Assembly (NCBI GenBank): GCA_950022295.1 | Contig: OX465599.1 | Location: 286,585,501 to 286,649,500 of the forward strand | From: Bromus sterilis | Taxonomy: Eukaryota; Streptophyta; Magnoliopsida; Poales; Poaceae | Length of the DNA: 64,000 nucleotides | Reading direction: 5' to 3' | In this document: one piece after another, positions 9,223 through 20,574 of the stretch | Layout: each line of letters begins with the position of its first letter | Numbering within the stretch: position 1 is the stretch's first letter | Translations under genes and position numbers: made by a program | The notes under the pieces: generated by a model | Seen by the model: only the letters and a program-made list of their open reading frames with translations | The model's database searches: none | Told to the model about the DNA's origin: nothing

Positions 9223-12200
9223 TGTCGGGACCCGGAATTAGCGTATATAAGCCTCGCTACAACACAATCATATGGAGAGCCGAGAACCGTACCCACTTGT
9301 CTAAGCAGACAAGGCCAAGCACAGAACGTTCTCGGAAAGCATCGAACATGAGGGGCATCCCATTCAGGCCGGATGATCCACTGAGATGGGTCCTCATCGT
9401 CCGCACACAAGTCTAACTGATATGGGTGGTGAATTCCCATACTCATAGACAAGTCGCCTCAACCATACTATCGATTGTATTATAACCCTTACATAGACTT
9501 ACTCCAGCCCGATCACTTAGTCGGGGTCTAGGGCGGGATCGATCATACATCAAAGTGTGCACGAGACAGAGTCTCGAACAATCGCATCGCGATGCTCCAA
9601 GCTGCGCACATCTAAGGGCCACTTGGTGTATAAAAGACCGCCAGCCAGATCACAACTAAGGTCTCGAAAACCCATACAAAGACATGCATGTTATAAGCAT
9701 ACACGCAGCACACATGCCTTGTATGAACAGAAGGTATCATTGCAATTCTCTACAAAGTAAATATCTTTATTAGTAACTCTTACATAGTGCACACAGAGAT
9801 CACAAGCATGTGATCCAACATTACATCAAGCATACGGAAGCAAAGTAGGTCTGAGTACACACAAGTTTAACAAATGGCTTAGAGAAGCCTTATCTAAAAA
9901 CAAGCACTCCACGAGGGAACCAGTCGTCTGACTGGGACTACACTAGCTTGGTCTTGGTCTGAGTCTTCATTCTTCGAGCTTCGGATAGAAGCCACCATCG
10001 GGGTCGGTGGGTTCATCTAAAACATAGATTAAGCAAACGTGAGTACAAAATCGTACTCAGCAAGACTTACATAGGAGCTATACTACTCATGCACATGTAT
10101 CAAGGTAAAGGGAGGTGGGGTTCACTTGCAGAAATGCCAGCTTTGAATTGGCTAATCCTGAACTACGAGTACCAGACTTTGAGGTAAGAAGCGTACACGA
10201 GTCCACTACTTTCTCCAACCAATACACCACTATGGTGCCTTCCTCGACTTCCCCACGAGAAAGCACGCCATAGCACTCACACTTATCTTGGTGTATTTTA
10301 GAAGTATCCGGTTCAAGTTATCTAATAATCAAGCTAAGCTTTCCAAGTAGTCCATAACCGCGGACGCGGCTATTCGAATAGTTTTGTTAACCTTGCAAGG
10401 GTGTACCGCTACACACACATGATCATCATTTACCGCCTTTGATCTTGACACCATTCAAGGGGTGCCAGCGAGGATGCTCACCACAACTGTTACCTCATAG
10501 CCTATCTAGTCCAAGAAAGCCGCCTACTTGGGTTGGCTACCACCATCGTGAACGCAGCCGGTTTACCGAAGTGGACCCAAGCGATGTGTGCGTGGTGCAT
10601 AAGCCGGTCTCGGTTGAGCCGTTCTCTCACTTAGCATCCAGGCCACAAGCCTACCAGAACTCCGAACTACTGCGACATCTGGACATCGAAAGGGATGAGT
10701 TAATAAGTTGAGAGGGGTCAGTGAGCCCAATGTGTGGTTGTACTCTTCATCTTGGATCACCACACAAGAACTCGGACTTAGGGCGGTGTTCAACGAGACA
10801 ACCCACCGTGTACTCCTACACAGCTTCTCATCGTTCACCTTGTATTAGGGTCGATTCACCAACACTTTTCTACCATCATCAACATGATCACTACCATCCC
10901 GACTCACATCACAGTAACAACATGGTATCATACTAAGCATGCAATAAGCGATAACATTTGCAGGGGCCACATGATAACAAACAACTCCTACAGTTGCTAG
11001 GATTGTGGTTTGCTTACTACTGTGACAAAATGATAGGTCATGCAAAGGAATGGGTTCATCTATGCGGTAGAAACGAAACATGGTGATCATCCTAAACAAT
11101 GCATAAGCGAGACATGAGAGGGAAGTGGGATTTTATCGACATGATCAATGGGGTTTTGCTTGCCTTGCTGACGAGGTTCGGGCTCTGGATCTTCAGCGAA
11201 GGGGGTGACCTCTTGCTCCGGTTCCACCTCTACTCGACAAACAAAGCACGAAGTAGCAATCAATATGAATGCAATGCTCAAGCACATGATTGAATGTTAA
11301 AGCTTGAATTATAAGTTTTGATGTGTGAGGCAATTCCATTTAAGTGGAATATATTGCATTTAAAATGCAAATTCAAACTCCACATTTGAATTCAACATTA
11401 ACCAAGTTATATGTGATATAGTTTGATCATTTTGAATCAACTTCAAATGTGTATGATATGCCTCTGAAGTGTGGTTGAAGTATAGCTTAAATCCATGGTT
11501 CAAGTTGCAAACTCAATTGATTTGAATTTGAAATAAATTCAAATAAACCAAATGACATATGCTACTGGTCCCATTTTAAATTCAACTCAAACAGAGTTGA
11601 AAGTTGCATATTTGGAAAGATAATTTTCTCCTGATCATTTTTCATATATTATTTGTCCAATTTGGAGTTAATATGAATTTTCTATGAATTTCCAAAGTTT
11701 GGGTATTTTCTGGATTTTCTGGAATTATTTAAACCATTTTGCTTTTCTGGAAATTCAATTAAATGATTTACTGCACGCACGCTAGCATGCTCAGGAGCCA
11801 AACGCACGCTCTGGCTGAGACGAAGGGGCACAGGGGCGACCTCGAGCTCATCCATGGCGGCGACAAGCTTCGGCATCCATGGCGGATCCGGCTAGAGCGA
11901 GCAAACCAGGGGAAGAAGAGAGGGGTTTCACTCGCAAGCTCACCCTGAGTCCAGCAGAGGTGGTGGCGAGGGCTGGGGTGGCTCAACGGCGACGGAATTG
12001 ACGAAGTCTTCCACGGCGGCCGGCGGAAGCTCGAGGAAGAATCCGGCGACTTCGACGGCTCCGAGTTCGATTCCTGCTTCAGTTCGACGAGGACGACGAC
12101 GGCGAAGCGATTGGACACCTTGGCTTGACTCCTTGACGTCGATGGCCACGAGTTCTTGCGACGGCGAGCGGCGGCCCTCTCGGGTGGTGATGGAAACGAT

Positions 12201-12923
12201 CACGGGAGGAGGAGGAGGAAGCTCTGGAGGGGGGGAATGGACGCGTCGTTCTCCAGGGCGCGTCCAGGTGCGAGAAGGGGCCACGGGGAGGGGTGGAAGC
12301 TCGTCGACGACGACGTGTCGCCACCAGCTAGCTCGGTGGCATTCCACCGAGCAGCTTGGAGGCGCGGGAGGGGGAAGAAGACCCCCGTGCCCCTTTGGGC
12401 CGGCTGGGCTGGGGTGGGCCGACTTCGCCTGGGCGCCAGGTAAGGTTTTTCCCTTTTCTGTTTAATCTTTCCTTTCTGTTTTTCTGTAATTTGTTCTGTT
12501 TAGCTAAAATAAATAGCTAAACATTTTATTAAATGCTGAAAACTTTTATGTGGCCTCATAAAAATATCAACTAGCCACTCATAAACTTTCAACATTTTTA
12601 AAATTCAAATGATTTGAATTTTAAATCAAAAAGGGGTATTTCATTATTTCCAAGGTACTGTTTGAATATTTGAAAAATCTATGAGCATGGGATGGGTCCC
12701 ACATCACTTGATATGTGATCACACTCATTTATAAGACTTTTCAAAACTCTAACATGAATTTTTGGAAAATATTTTTATCTGGCCTTTTGGATTAATTCAT
12801 CTGGGGGGTGTTCCTTCTCCCATTTTGATTTTGAATTTGATTTCCAAGATTTCTTTTTGAAATTTTGACATGATGCAAAGGCACTATCTAACCCTAGCAC
12901 ATACCTAATAGAGGGTTCTGACA
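9223..12923 (-). repeat. 3' LTR of E2 (left, 3,701 bp)
   Basis: It is homologous to 16472-20569 but lacks the segment equivalent to about 19020-19430, which contains a cluster of short palindromes. The break is near 11769. About 11800-12440 is very GC-rich and holds long but low-complexity open frames on both strands (for example 11998-12465). These are also present in the other LTRs and have no protein similarity I recognise. Confidence 0.92.
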
Positions 12924-15802
12924 ACTCGCCCCCACTCAAAAGAATCTCGTCCCGAGATTCAGAAGTCTACGGGAGGAAGGAGGGGTACTCGGTACTGAGA
13001 CGGTCTTCTCTTTCCCATGTAGCTTCTCTTTCAGAGTGGTGTGACCATTGCACTTTCAGAAACCTAATCTTCTGACGACGAGTGACACGCTCTGCGGAAT
13101 CAAGAATATGAACGGGGCATTCTCGATAAGAAAGGTCATCTTAGAGATCAAGCGTTTCATGGTCGACTTCGCGGATGGGGTCCTTGAAGCAACGCCTGAG
13201 TTGGGACACATGGAATACATCATGTACTCGGGAGAGGTGCGGAGGTAGTTCAAGTTGGTAGGCAACTTCTCCACGTTTAGCAATAATGCGGAAAGGTCCG
13301 ATGTAACGTGGGGCCAACTTGCCTTTGATACCGAAACGTTGGGTTCCCTTCAGAGGAGTAACCCGGAGGTAAGCCTTCTCATCCAGATTGTAGCTCTCTT
13401 GCCTATGATGACGATCATAGTAGCTTTTCTGACGAGACTGGGCTGCTTTCAATTGATCACGAACAATGCAAACTTGCTCTTCTGCTTTCTGGATCATGTC
13501 CGGTCCAAAGAATTGTCTTTCACCGGTTTCAGACCAGTTTAGTGGTGTTCGACATCGTCGTCCATATAGGAGTTCAAAAGGAGCCATGTTCAGACTAGAT
13601 TGAAAACTATTGTTATAAGCAAATTCGGCAAATGGAAGAGAATTCTCCCAATTCTTCCCGAATGAGATAACACAAGCTCTGAGCATGTCTTCAAGAATCT
13701 GGTTAACCCTTTCGACTTGACCGCTAGACTGAGGATGGAAAGCCGTACTAAAGGAGAGATGAGTTCCCATAGCACGTTGGAAACTTCCCCAAAATCTAGA
13801 GGTGAAAAGGCTACCGCGATCAGAATTGATTTCCAAAGGAACACCATGAAGGGATACAATTCTGGAGATGTACAAGTCTGCTAACTGGCTAGCAGTTATA
13901 GACTCGCGAACCGGAAGGAAGTGAGCAAATTTGGAAAGCCTATCTATGACAACGAAGATGGCATTGTTTCCTTTCTGGGTTCTTGGAAAGCCGGTGATGA
14001 AGTCCATACCGACTTTGTCCCATTTCCACTCAGGAATGGACAAGGGTTGAAGTGTACCAGCAGGTCTTTGATGTTCTGCCTTAATGCGACGACAAACATC
14101 ACATTCGGCAACAAATTGAGCAATGTCTCTCTTCATCCTAGTCCACCAAAATCTCTGGCGTAGATCTCGGTACATTTTCGTGCTACCGGGATGAATTGAG
14201 AGGGGTGTGTCATGGGCTTCCTTGAGGATGAGTTGCCTTAGTTCCCTATTCTTAGGTACTACTAAACGATTTTCAAAGAATACCGTTCCTTTGCTATCTG
14301 TGGAGAAACATTTAGCAACTCCGCCAGCAATGTTCTCCTTGATCCGGCGAACACCTCGTGCACGCCTTTGGGCAACTATGATTTGATCCTCAAGAGTTGG
14401 TTTCGCCACCAAGGTTGAAAGATAGCCATGAGGAACAATTTCAAGGTTGAGCTTGCGAAAGTTCTCATGAAGAAGTGGTTGATACTGCCGTAACATGAGG
14501 TTGTTACAGTACGACTTACGACTTAGTGCATCAGCCATGACATTGGCCTTGCCTGGGGTGTAAGAAATTGCTACGTCGTAATCTTTTATCAACTCAATCC
14601 AGCGTCTTTGCCTGAGATTAAGATCTGGCTGGGTGAAAATATATTTGAGGCTTTGGTGGTCGGAATAAATCTCACAACGATTACCAAGGAGGTAATGTCG
14701 CCAAGTTGTTAGGGCATGAACTACGGCAGCGAGTTCAAGGTCATGGGTAGGATAGTTCTCTTCATGTGGCCGCAATTGGCGTGAAGCATAAGCTACCACA
14801 TGTCGATCTTGCAGAAGTATGCATCCTAACCCTTGCCGTGATGCGTCACAATAGATGTCGAAATCCCTTTTTGTGTCTGGAGGTGCAAGTACGGGTGCGG
14901 AAGTCAATCTTCTTTTTAGCTCTTGAAAGCTTTCCTCGCACTTGGAAGTCCATTGGAATTTCTTATCTTTCTTGAGGAGTTCAGTTAGAGGCTTTGCAAC
15001 TTTAGAAAAGTTCTCGACGAAGCGACGGCAATAGCTGGCTAGGCCAAGAAAACTCCTAACTTGCTTAACCGATTCAGGTGGAGTCCAGTCAAGGACGGCC
15101 TGAACTCTCTCGGGATTCATAGCAATGCCTTTTGCAGAAATCATGTGGCCTAAGTAGGTCACTTCTGGTAGCCAGAATTCACACTTGGAGAATTTAGCGT
15201 ACAGGCGATGCTCTCTAAGTTTCATCAATACCAGCCTTAAGTGTTCGGCATGATCTCCTTCGTTCTTCAAGTAGATGAGAATATCATCGAGATAAACCAC
15301 AACAAATTTATCTAGGTACTCCATGAAGATCGAATTCATCAAGCGTGAGAATGTGGCGGGGGCATTGGTTAAACCAAAGGACATGACGGTGTACTCGTAA
15401 AGACCATAACGAGTAGTAAAAGACGTTTTGGGAATGTCCTCGTTTCGGATTCTGATCTGATGATAACCTAATCTCAAATCCATCTTGGAGAAGACGGAGG
15501 ATCCTACAAGTTGATCATAAAGATCATTGATCCTGGGAAGTGGGTATTTGTTCTTTATCATCGCTAAATTTAGCGGGCGATAATCTACGCACATCCTTTC
15601 TGTTCCATCTTTCTTCTTTACGAACAGAACGGGGCAACCCCATGGCGATGAGCTAGGGCGGATGAAGCCTTTTGCCAACGAAGCATCAAGTTGGGTTTTT
15701 AGCTCAGCTAACTCATGTGGGGCCATTTTATATGGGCGTTTGGAAATTGGTGCGGTTCCTGGAACAAGATCCACTATAAATTCTACACATCTGTCGGGTG
15801 GC
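12924..15802 (-). pseudogene. pol of E2: RT, RNase H, integrase, chromodomain with premature stops
   Basis: The longest open part (13141-15774, 877 codons) starts within RT. It has the catalytic YLDD in VVVYLDDILIY, RNase H (DIYCDASRQGLG, AYASRQLRPHE), the integrase HHCC region (CDVCRRIKAEHQ) and core (MDFITGFPRTQKG, HPQSSGQVERVNQ). A TAA at 13141-13143 stands where E3 has CAA, and a TAG downstream near 12973 stands where E3 has CAG. Both are C-to-T changes on the coding strand and cut off the chromodomain. The upstream end stops at about 15802, losing the start of the RT region and everything before it. Confidence 0.92.
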
Positions 15803-16060
15803 TAGGCTTAAGGGGTTTGATCTCTGGATAGCTTCCTAGAGGATGACCAAGGTTTACTAGGGGCTACAACAGATATGTCAGAGTAGCAAAGTACCCCAAC
15901 ACGATGGTTAGTGTGGTTCTTCTGGCTAGAAGACATCTAAAGTGGGAGGAAGGGCTGCAATTGAATCACTATAGGTTTCTAGAAGAAAACCTACATCAAA
16001 CACTAAAGAACTGTCGGGAATGCCACCTAGAAATCTTCTAAAGGACAACCGAAAGGGAGA
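15803..16060 (-). other. Filler sequence replacing ORF0, gag and protease in E2
   Basis: This stretch of about 258 bp matches nothing else in the window except a short run near 16005-16030 (GAACTGTCGGGAATGCCACC). That run resembles the pol sequence at the RT border but in the opposite orientation. There is no open frame of note. It could be a scar of end-joining or template switching, or sequence of an internally deleted sub-family. I cannot identify the source. Confidence 0.6.
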
Positions 16061-16471
16061 GAAGGATTCTTTGCAATTGCATCAGATTATGAAGAAACCT
16101 GGAATGACTCGTACAGCATAACGGCTGTAATTGCAAGAAAACAATTTCTTTCAATCATGAAAAACAGCACTTACATAATACGATGTAAGAAATCAACATT
16201 ATAACAATGCTAGGAAAACCTGACACAACTTTCCTACGGCTTTAAGGAAGCAATCAACGAGATATGCTAATCAGACAGAGGAGAGCCTAGTCCTATCTTC
16301 CCGTAGAACAAGATGAGGTGACTCAGAACTCAGAACGAAGGGGGTAAGGAGAAAAAGAAGCCTTACGTTGTTCCCTTATATACCCAGAGTAACTATATAA
16401 CTATAGCAAGCTAGACTCAACTTCGGCCAAGGCTACTAGTCCTACAGTCAGTCCTGCTCTGATACCAAGTC
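16061..16471 (-). other. Leader and primer site of E2
   Basis: The leader is homologous to those of E1 and E3. On the minus strand it carries the initiator-Met primer site (16453-16467), the TATA-like element (16376-16382) and the conserved splice donor GTAAGT (16169-16174). The ORF0 start that followed has been deleted. Confidence 0.85.
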
Positions 16472-19400
16472 TGTCGGGACCCGGAATTAGCGTATATAAG
16501 CCTCGGTACAACACAATCATATGGAGAGCCGAGAACCGTACCCACTTGTCTAAGCAGACAAGGCCAAGCACAGAACGTTCTCGGAAAGCATCGAACATGA
16601 GGGGCATCCCATTCAGGCCGGATGATCCACTGAGATGGGTCCTCATCGTCCGCACACAAGTCTAACTGATATGGGTGGTGAATTACCATACTCATAGACA
16701 AGTCGCCTCAACCATACTATCGATTGTATTATAACCCTTACATAGACTTACTCCAGCCCGATCACTTAGTCGGGGTCTAGGGCGGGATCGATCATACATC
16801 AAAGTGTGCACGAGACAGAGTCTCGAACAATCGCATCGCGATGCCCCAAGCTGCGCACATCTAAGGGCCACTTGGTGTATAAAAGACCGCCAGCCAGATC
16901 ACAACTAAGGTCTCGAAAACCCATACAAAGACATGCATGTTATAAGCATACACGCAGCACACATGCCTTGTATGAACAACATGTATCATTGCAATTCTCT
17001 ACAAAGTAAATATCTTTATTAGTAACTCTTACAGAGTGCACACAGAGATCACAAGCATGTGATCCAACATTACAACAAGCATACGGAAGCAAAGTAGGTC
17101 TGAGTACAGACAAGTTTAACAAATGGCTTAGAGAAGCCTTATCTAAAAACAAGCCCTCCACGAGGGAACCAGTCGTCTGACTGGGACTACACTAGCTTGG
17201 TCTTGGTCTGAGTCTTCATTCTTCGAGCTTCGGATAGAAGCCACCATCGGGGTCGGTGGGTTCATCTAAAACATAGATTAAGCAAACGTGAGTACAAAAT
17301 CGTACTCAGAAAGACTTACATAGGAGCTATACTACTCATGCACATGTATCAAGGTAAAGGGAGGTGGGGTTCACTTGCAGAAATGCCAGCTTTGAATTGG
17401 CTAGTCCTGAACTACGAGTACCAGACTTTGAGGTAAGAAGCGTACACGAGTCCACTACTTTCTCCAACCAATACACCACTATGGTGCCTTCCTCGACTTC
17501 CCCACGAGAAAGCACGCCATAGCACTCACACTTATCTTGGTGTATTTTAGAAGTATCCGGTTCAAGTTATCTAATAATCAAGCTAAGCTTTCCAAGTAGT
17601 CCATAACCGCGGACGCGGCTATTCGAATAGTTTTGTTAACCTTGCAAGGGTGTACCGCTACACACACATGATCATCATTTACCGCCTTTGATCTCGACAC
17701 CATTCAAGGGGTGCCAGCGAGGATGCTCACCACAACTGTTACCTCATAGCCTATCTAGTCCAAGAAAGCCGCCTACTTGGGTTGGCTACCACCATCGTGA
17801 ACCCGGCCGGTTTACCGAAGTGGATCCAAGCGATGTGTGTGTGGTGCATAAGACGGTCTCGGTTGAGCCGTTCTCTCACTTAGCATCCAGGCCACAAGCC
17901 TACCAGAGCTCCGAACTACTGCGACATCTGGACATCGAAAGGGATGAGTTAATAAGTTGAGAGGGGTGAGCCCAATGTGTGGTTGTACTCTTCATCTTGG
18001 AGCACCACACAAGAACTCGGACTTAGGGCGGTGTTCAACGAGACAACCCACCGTGTACTCCTACACAGCCTCTCATCGTTCACCTTGTATTAGGGTCGAT
18101 TCACCAACACTTTTCTACCATCATCAACATGATCACTACCATCCCGACTCACATCACAGTAACAACATGGTATCATACTAAGCATGCAATAAGCGATAAC
18201 ATTTGCAGGGGCCACATGATAACAAACAACTCCTACAGTTGCTAGGATTGTGGTTTGCTTACTACTGTGACAAAATGATAGGTCATGCAAAGGAATGGGT
18301 TCATCTATGCGGTAGAAACGAAGCATGGTGATCATCCTAAACAATGCATAAGCGAGACATGAGAGGTAAGTGGGATTTTATCGACATGATCAATGGGGTT
18401 TTGCTTGCCTTGCTGACGAGGTTCGGGCTCTGGATCTTCAGCGAAGGGGGTGACCTCTTGCTCCGGTTCCACCTCTACTCGACAAACAAAGCACGAAGTA
18501 GCAATCAATATGAATGCAATGCTCAAGCACATGATTGAATGTTAAAGCTTGAAGTATAAGTTTTGATGTGTGAGGCAATTCCATTTAAGTGGAATATATT
18601 GCATTTAAAATGCAAATTCAAACTCCACATTTGAATTCAACATTAACCAAGTTATATGTGATATAGTTTGATCATTTTGAATCAACTTCAAATGTGTATG
18701 ATATGCCTCTGAAGTGTGGTTGAAGTATAGCTTAAATCCATGGTCCAAGTTGCAAACTCAATTGATTTGAATTTGAAATAAATTCAAATAAACCAAATGA
18801 CATATGCTACTGGTCCCATTTTAAATTCAACTCAAACAGAGTTGAAAGTTGCATAGTTGGAAAGATAATTTTCTCCTGATCATTTTTCATATATTATTTG
18901 TCCAATTTGGAGTTAATATGAATTTTCTATGAATTTCCAAAGTTTGGGTATTTTCTGGATTTTCTGGAATTATTTAAACCATTTTGCTTTTCTGGAAATT
19001 GAATTAAATGATTTACTGCGTCAGGCTGGCGTCAGGGGGGGCTGACATGTGGGGCCACCCTGTCAGTGGCTGGGTTAACTTAACCCGTGGGTTAAATTAA
19101 TCCAGTGGCTTAAGTAAGCCACTGGGCCCACTGGTCAGTGACCCAGGGGGTCACTAACTGGGTGATTAGTGGCTAACCCACCGGCGGCTTGACGCCGGCG
19201 ACTGGAGCCACGGCGGCGACTCGCCGGAATGAGCTAGGTGCCACGGGAAGCCACGGGGAGGACACCATCTTGCTCCTGGAGGTCGTCCGCGTCTTCTGGA
19301 GGCAACAGGGGTTCGCGGGGTGCTCGGAATCGACGACGGCGACGACTCCGGCGGAAGGAGAACCACGGCGAGGTCGTAGACGACGCTACAGTGCACGGTT

Positions 19401-20569
19401 CGGGCTGAACTCGCTCACGTTCGAAAGCTAGCATGCTCAGGAGCCAAACGCATGCTCTGGCTGAGACGAAGGGGCACAGGGGCGACCTCGAGCTCATCCA
19501 TGACGGCGACAAGCTTCGGCATCCATGGCAGATCCGGCTAGAGCGATCAAACTAGGGGAAGAAGAGTGGGGTTTCACTCGCAAGCTCACCCTGAGTCCAG
19601 CAGAGGTGGTGGCGAGGGCTGGGGTGGCTCAACGGCGACGGAATTGACGAAGTCTTCCACGGCGGCCGGCGGAAGCTCGAGGAAGAATCCGGCGACTTCG
19701 ACGGCTCCGAGTTCAATTCCTGCTTCAGTTCGACGAGGACGACGACGGCGAAGCGATTGGACACCTTGGCTTGACTCCTTGACGTCGATGGCCACAAGTT
19801 CTTGCGACGGCGAGCGGCGGCGCTCTCAGGTGGCGATGGAAACGATCACGGGAGGAGGAGGAGGAAGCTCCGGAGGGGGAGAATGGACGCGTCGTTCTCC
19901 AGGGCGCGTCCAGGTGCGAGAAGGGGCCACGGGGAGGGGTGGAAGCTCGTCGACGACGACGTGTCGCCACCAGCTAGCTCGGTGGCATTCCACCGAGCAG
20001 CTTGGAGGCGCGGGAGGGGGAAGAAGACCCCCGTGCCCCTTTGGGCCGGCTGGGCTGGGGTGGGCCGACTTCGCCTGGGCGCCAGGTAAGGTTTTTCCCT
20101 TTTCTGTTTAATCTTTCCTTTCTGTTTTTCTGTAATTTGTTCTGTTTAGCTAAAATAAATAGCTAATCATTTTATTAAATGCTGAAAACTTTTATGTGGC
20201 CTCATAAAAATATCAACTAGCCACTCATAAACTTTCAACATTTTTAAAATTCAAATGATTTGAATTTTAAATCAAAAAGGGGTATTTCATTAATTCCAAG
20301 GTACTGTTTGAATATTTGAAAAATCTATGAGCATGGGATGGGTCCCACATCACTTGATATGTGATCACACTCATTTATAAGACTTTTCAAAACTCTAACA
20401 TGAATTTTTGGAAAATATTTTTATCTGGCCTTTTGGATTAATTCATCTGGGGGGTGTTCCTTCTCCCATTTTGATTTTGAATTTGATTTCCAAGATTTCT
20501 TTTTGAAATTTTGACATGATGCAAAGGCACTAGCTAACCCTAGGACATACCTAACAGAGGGTTCTGACA
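16472..20569 (-). repeat. 5' LTR of E2 (right, 4,098 bp)
   Basis: It runs from TGTCGGGACC to TTCTGACA on the + strand. It includes an AT-rich section (18540-19020), a palindrome cluster (about 19060-19180) and a GC-rich section (19190-20085). The GC-rich section ends in CAG-GTAAGG, a splice-donor-like sequence at 20083-20091 on the strand opposite to pol. Open frames such as 19566-20111 lie in the GC-rich part and are judged non-genic. Confidence 0.93.
19060..19180. repeat. Cluster of short palindromes in the chromovirus LTR
   Basis: Examples are GGGTTAA-C-TTAACCC (19072-19086) and an 11-bp inverted repeat CCAGTGGCTTA with its complement (19102-19112 and 19115-19125). Equivalent clusters are at 25610-25730 (E1), 34525-34615 (E3, including a perfect 24-bp palindrome at 34565-34588) and about 44535-44620 (E3). 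Confidence 0.8.
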
Positions 20570-20574
20570 CCCAA

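Larger units (their letters stand above)
9223..20569 (-). mobile_element. E2: chromovirus of the same family as E1, minus strand, internally deleted
   Basis: The ends on the + strand are TGTCGGGACC and GGTTCTGACA, with CCCAA duplicated on both sides. It belongs to the same family as its host E1 but in reverse orientation, inside E1 gag. The LTRs are 3,701 bp (left) and 4,098 bp (right). The left one lacks about 400 bp. ORF0, gag and protease are missing and replaced by about 260 bp of unrelated sequence, so E2 holds only RT to chromodomain. Confidence 0.94.

Noticed and set aside
11998..12465. 155-codon GC-rich open frame as a host gene
   Set aside because: It lies inside an LTR, recurs in all sister LTRs, has an alanine/arginine/glycine/serine-biased composition, and other frames of the same stretch are equally open. 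GC-rich DNA gives long open frames by chance.
20083..20091. Splice donor proving a host gene
   Set aside because: CAG-GTAAGG is striking, but with no matching acceptor or recognisable coding exon it is kept only as a finding, not a gene.
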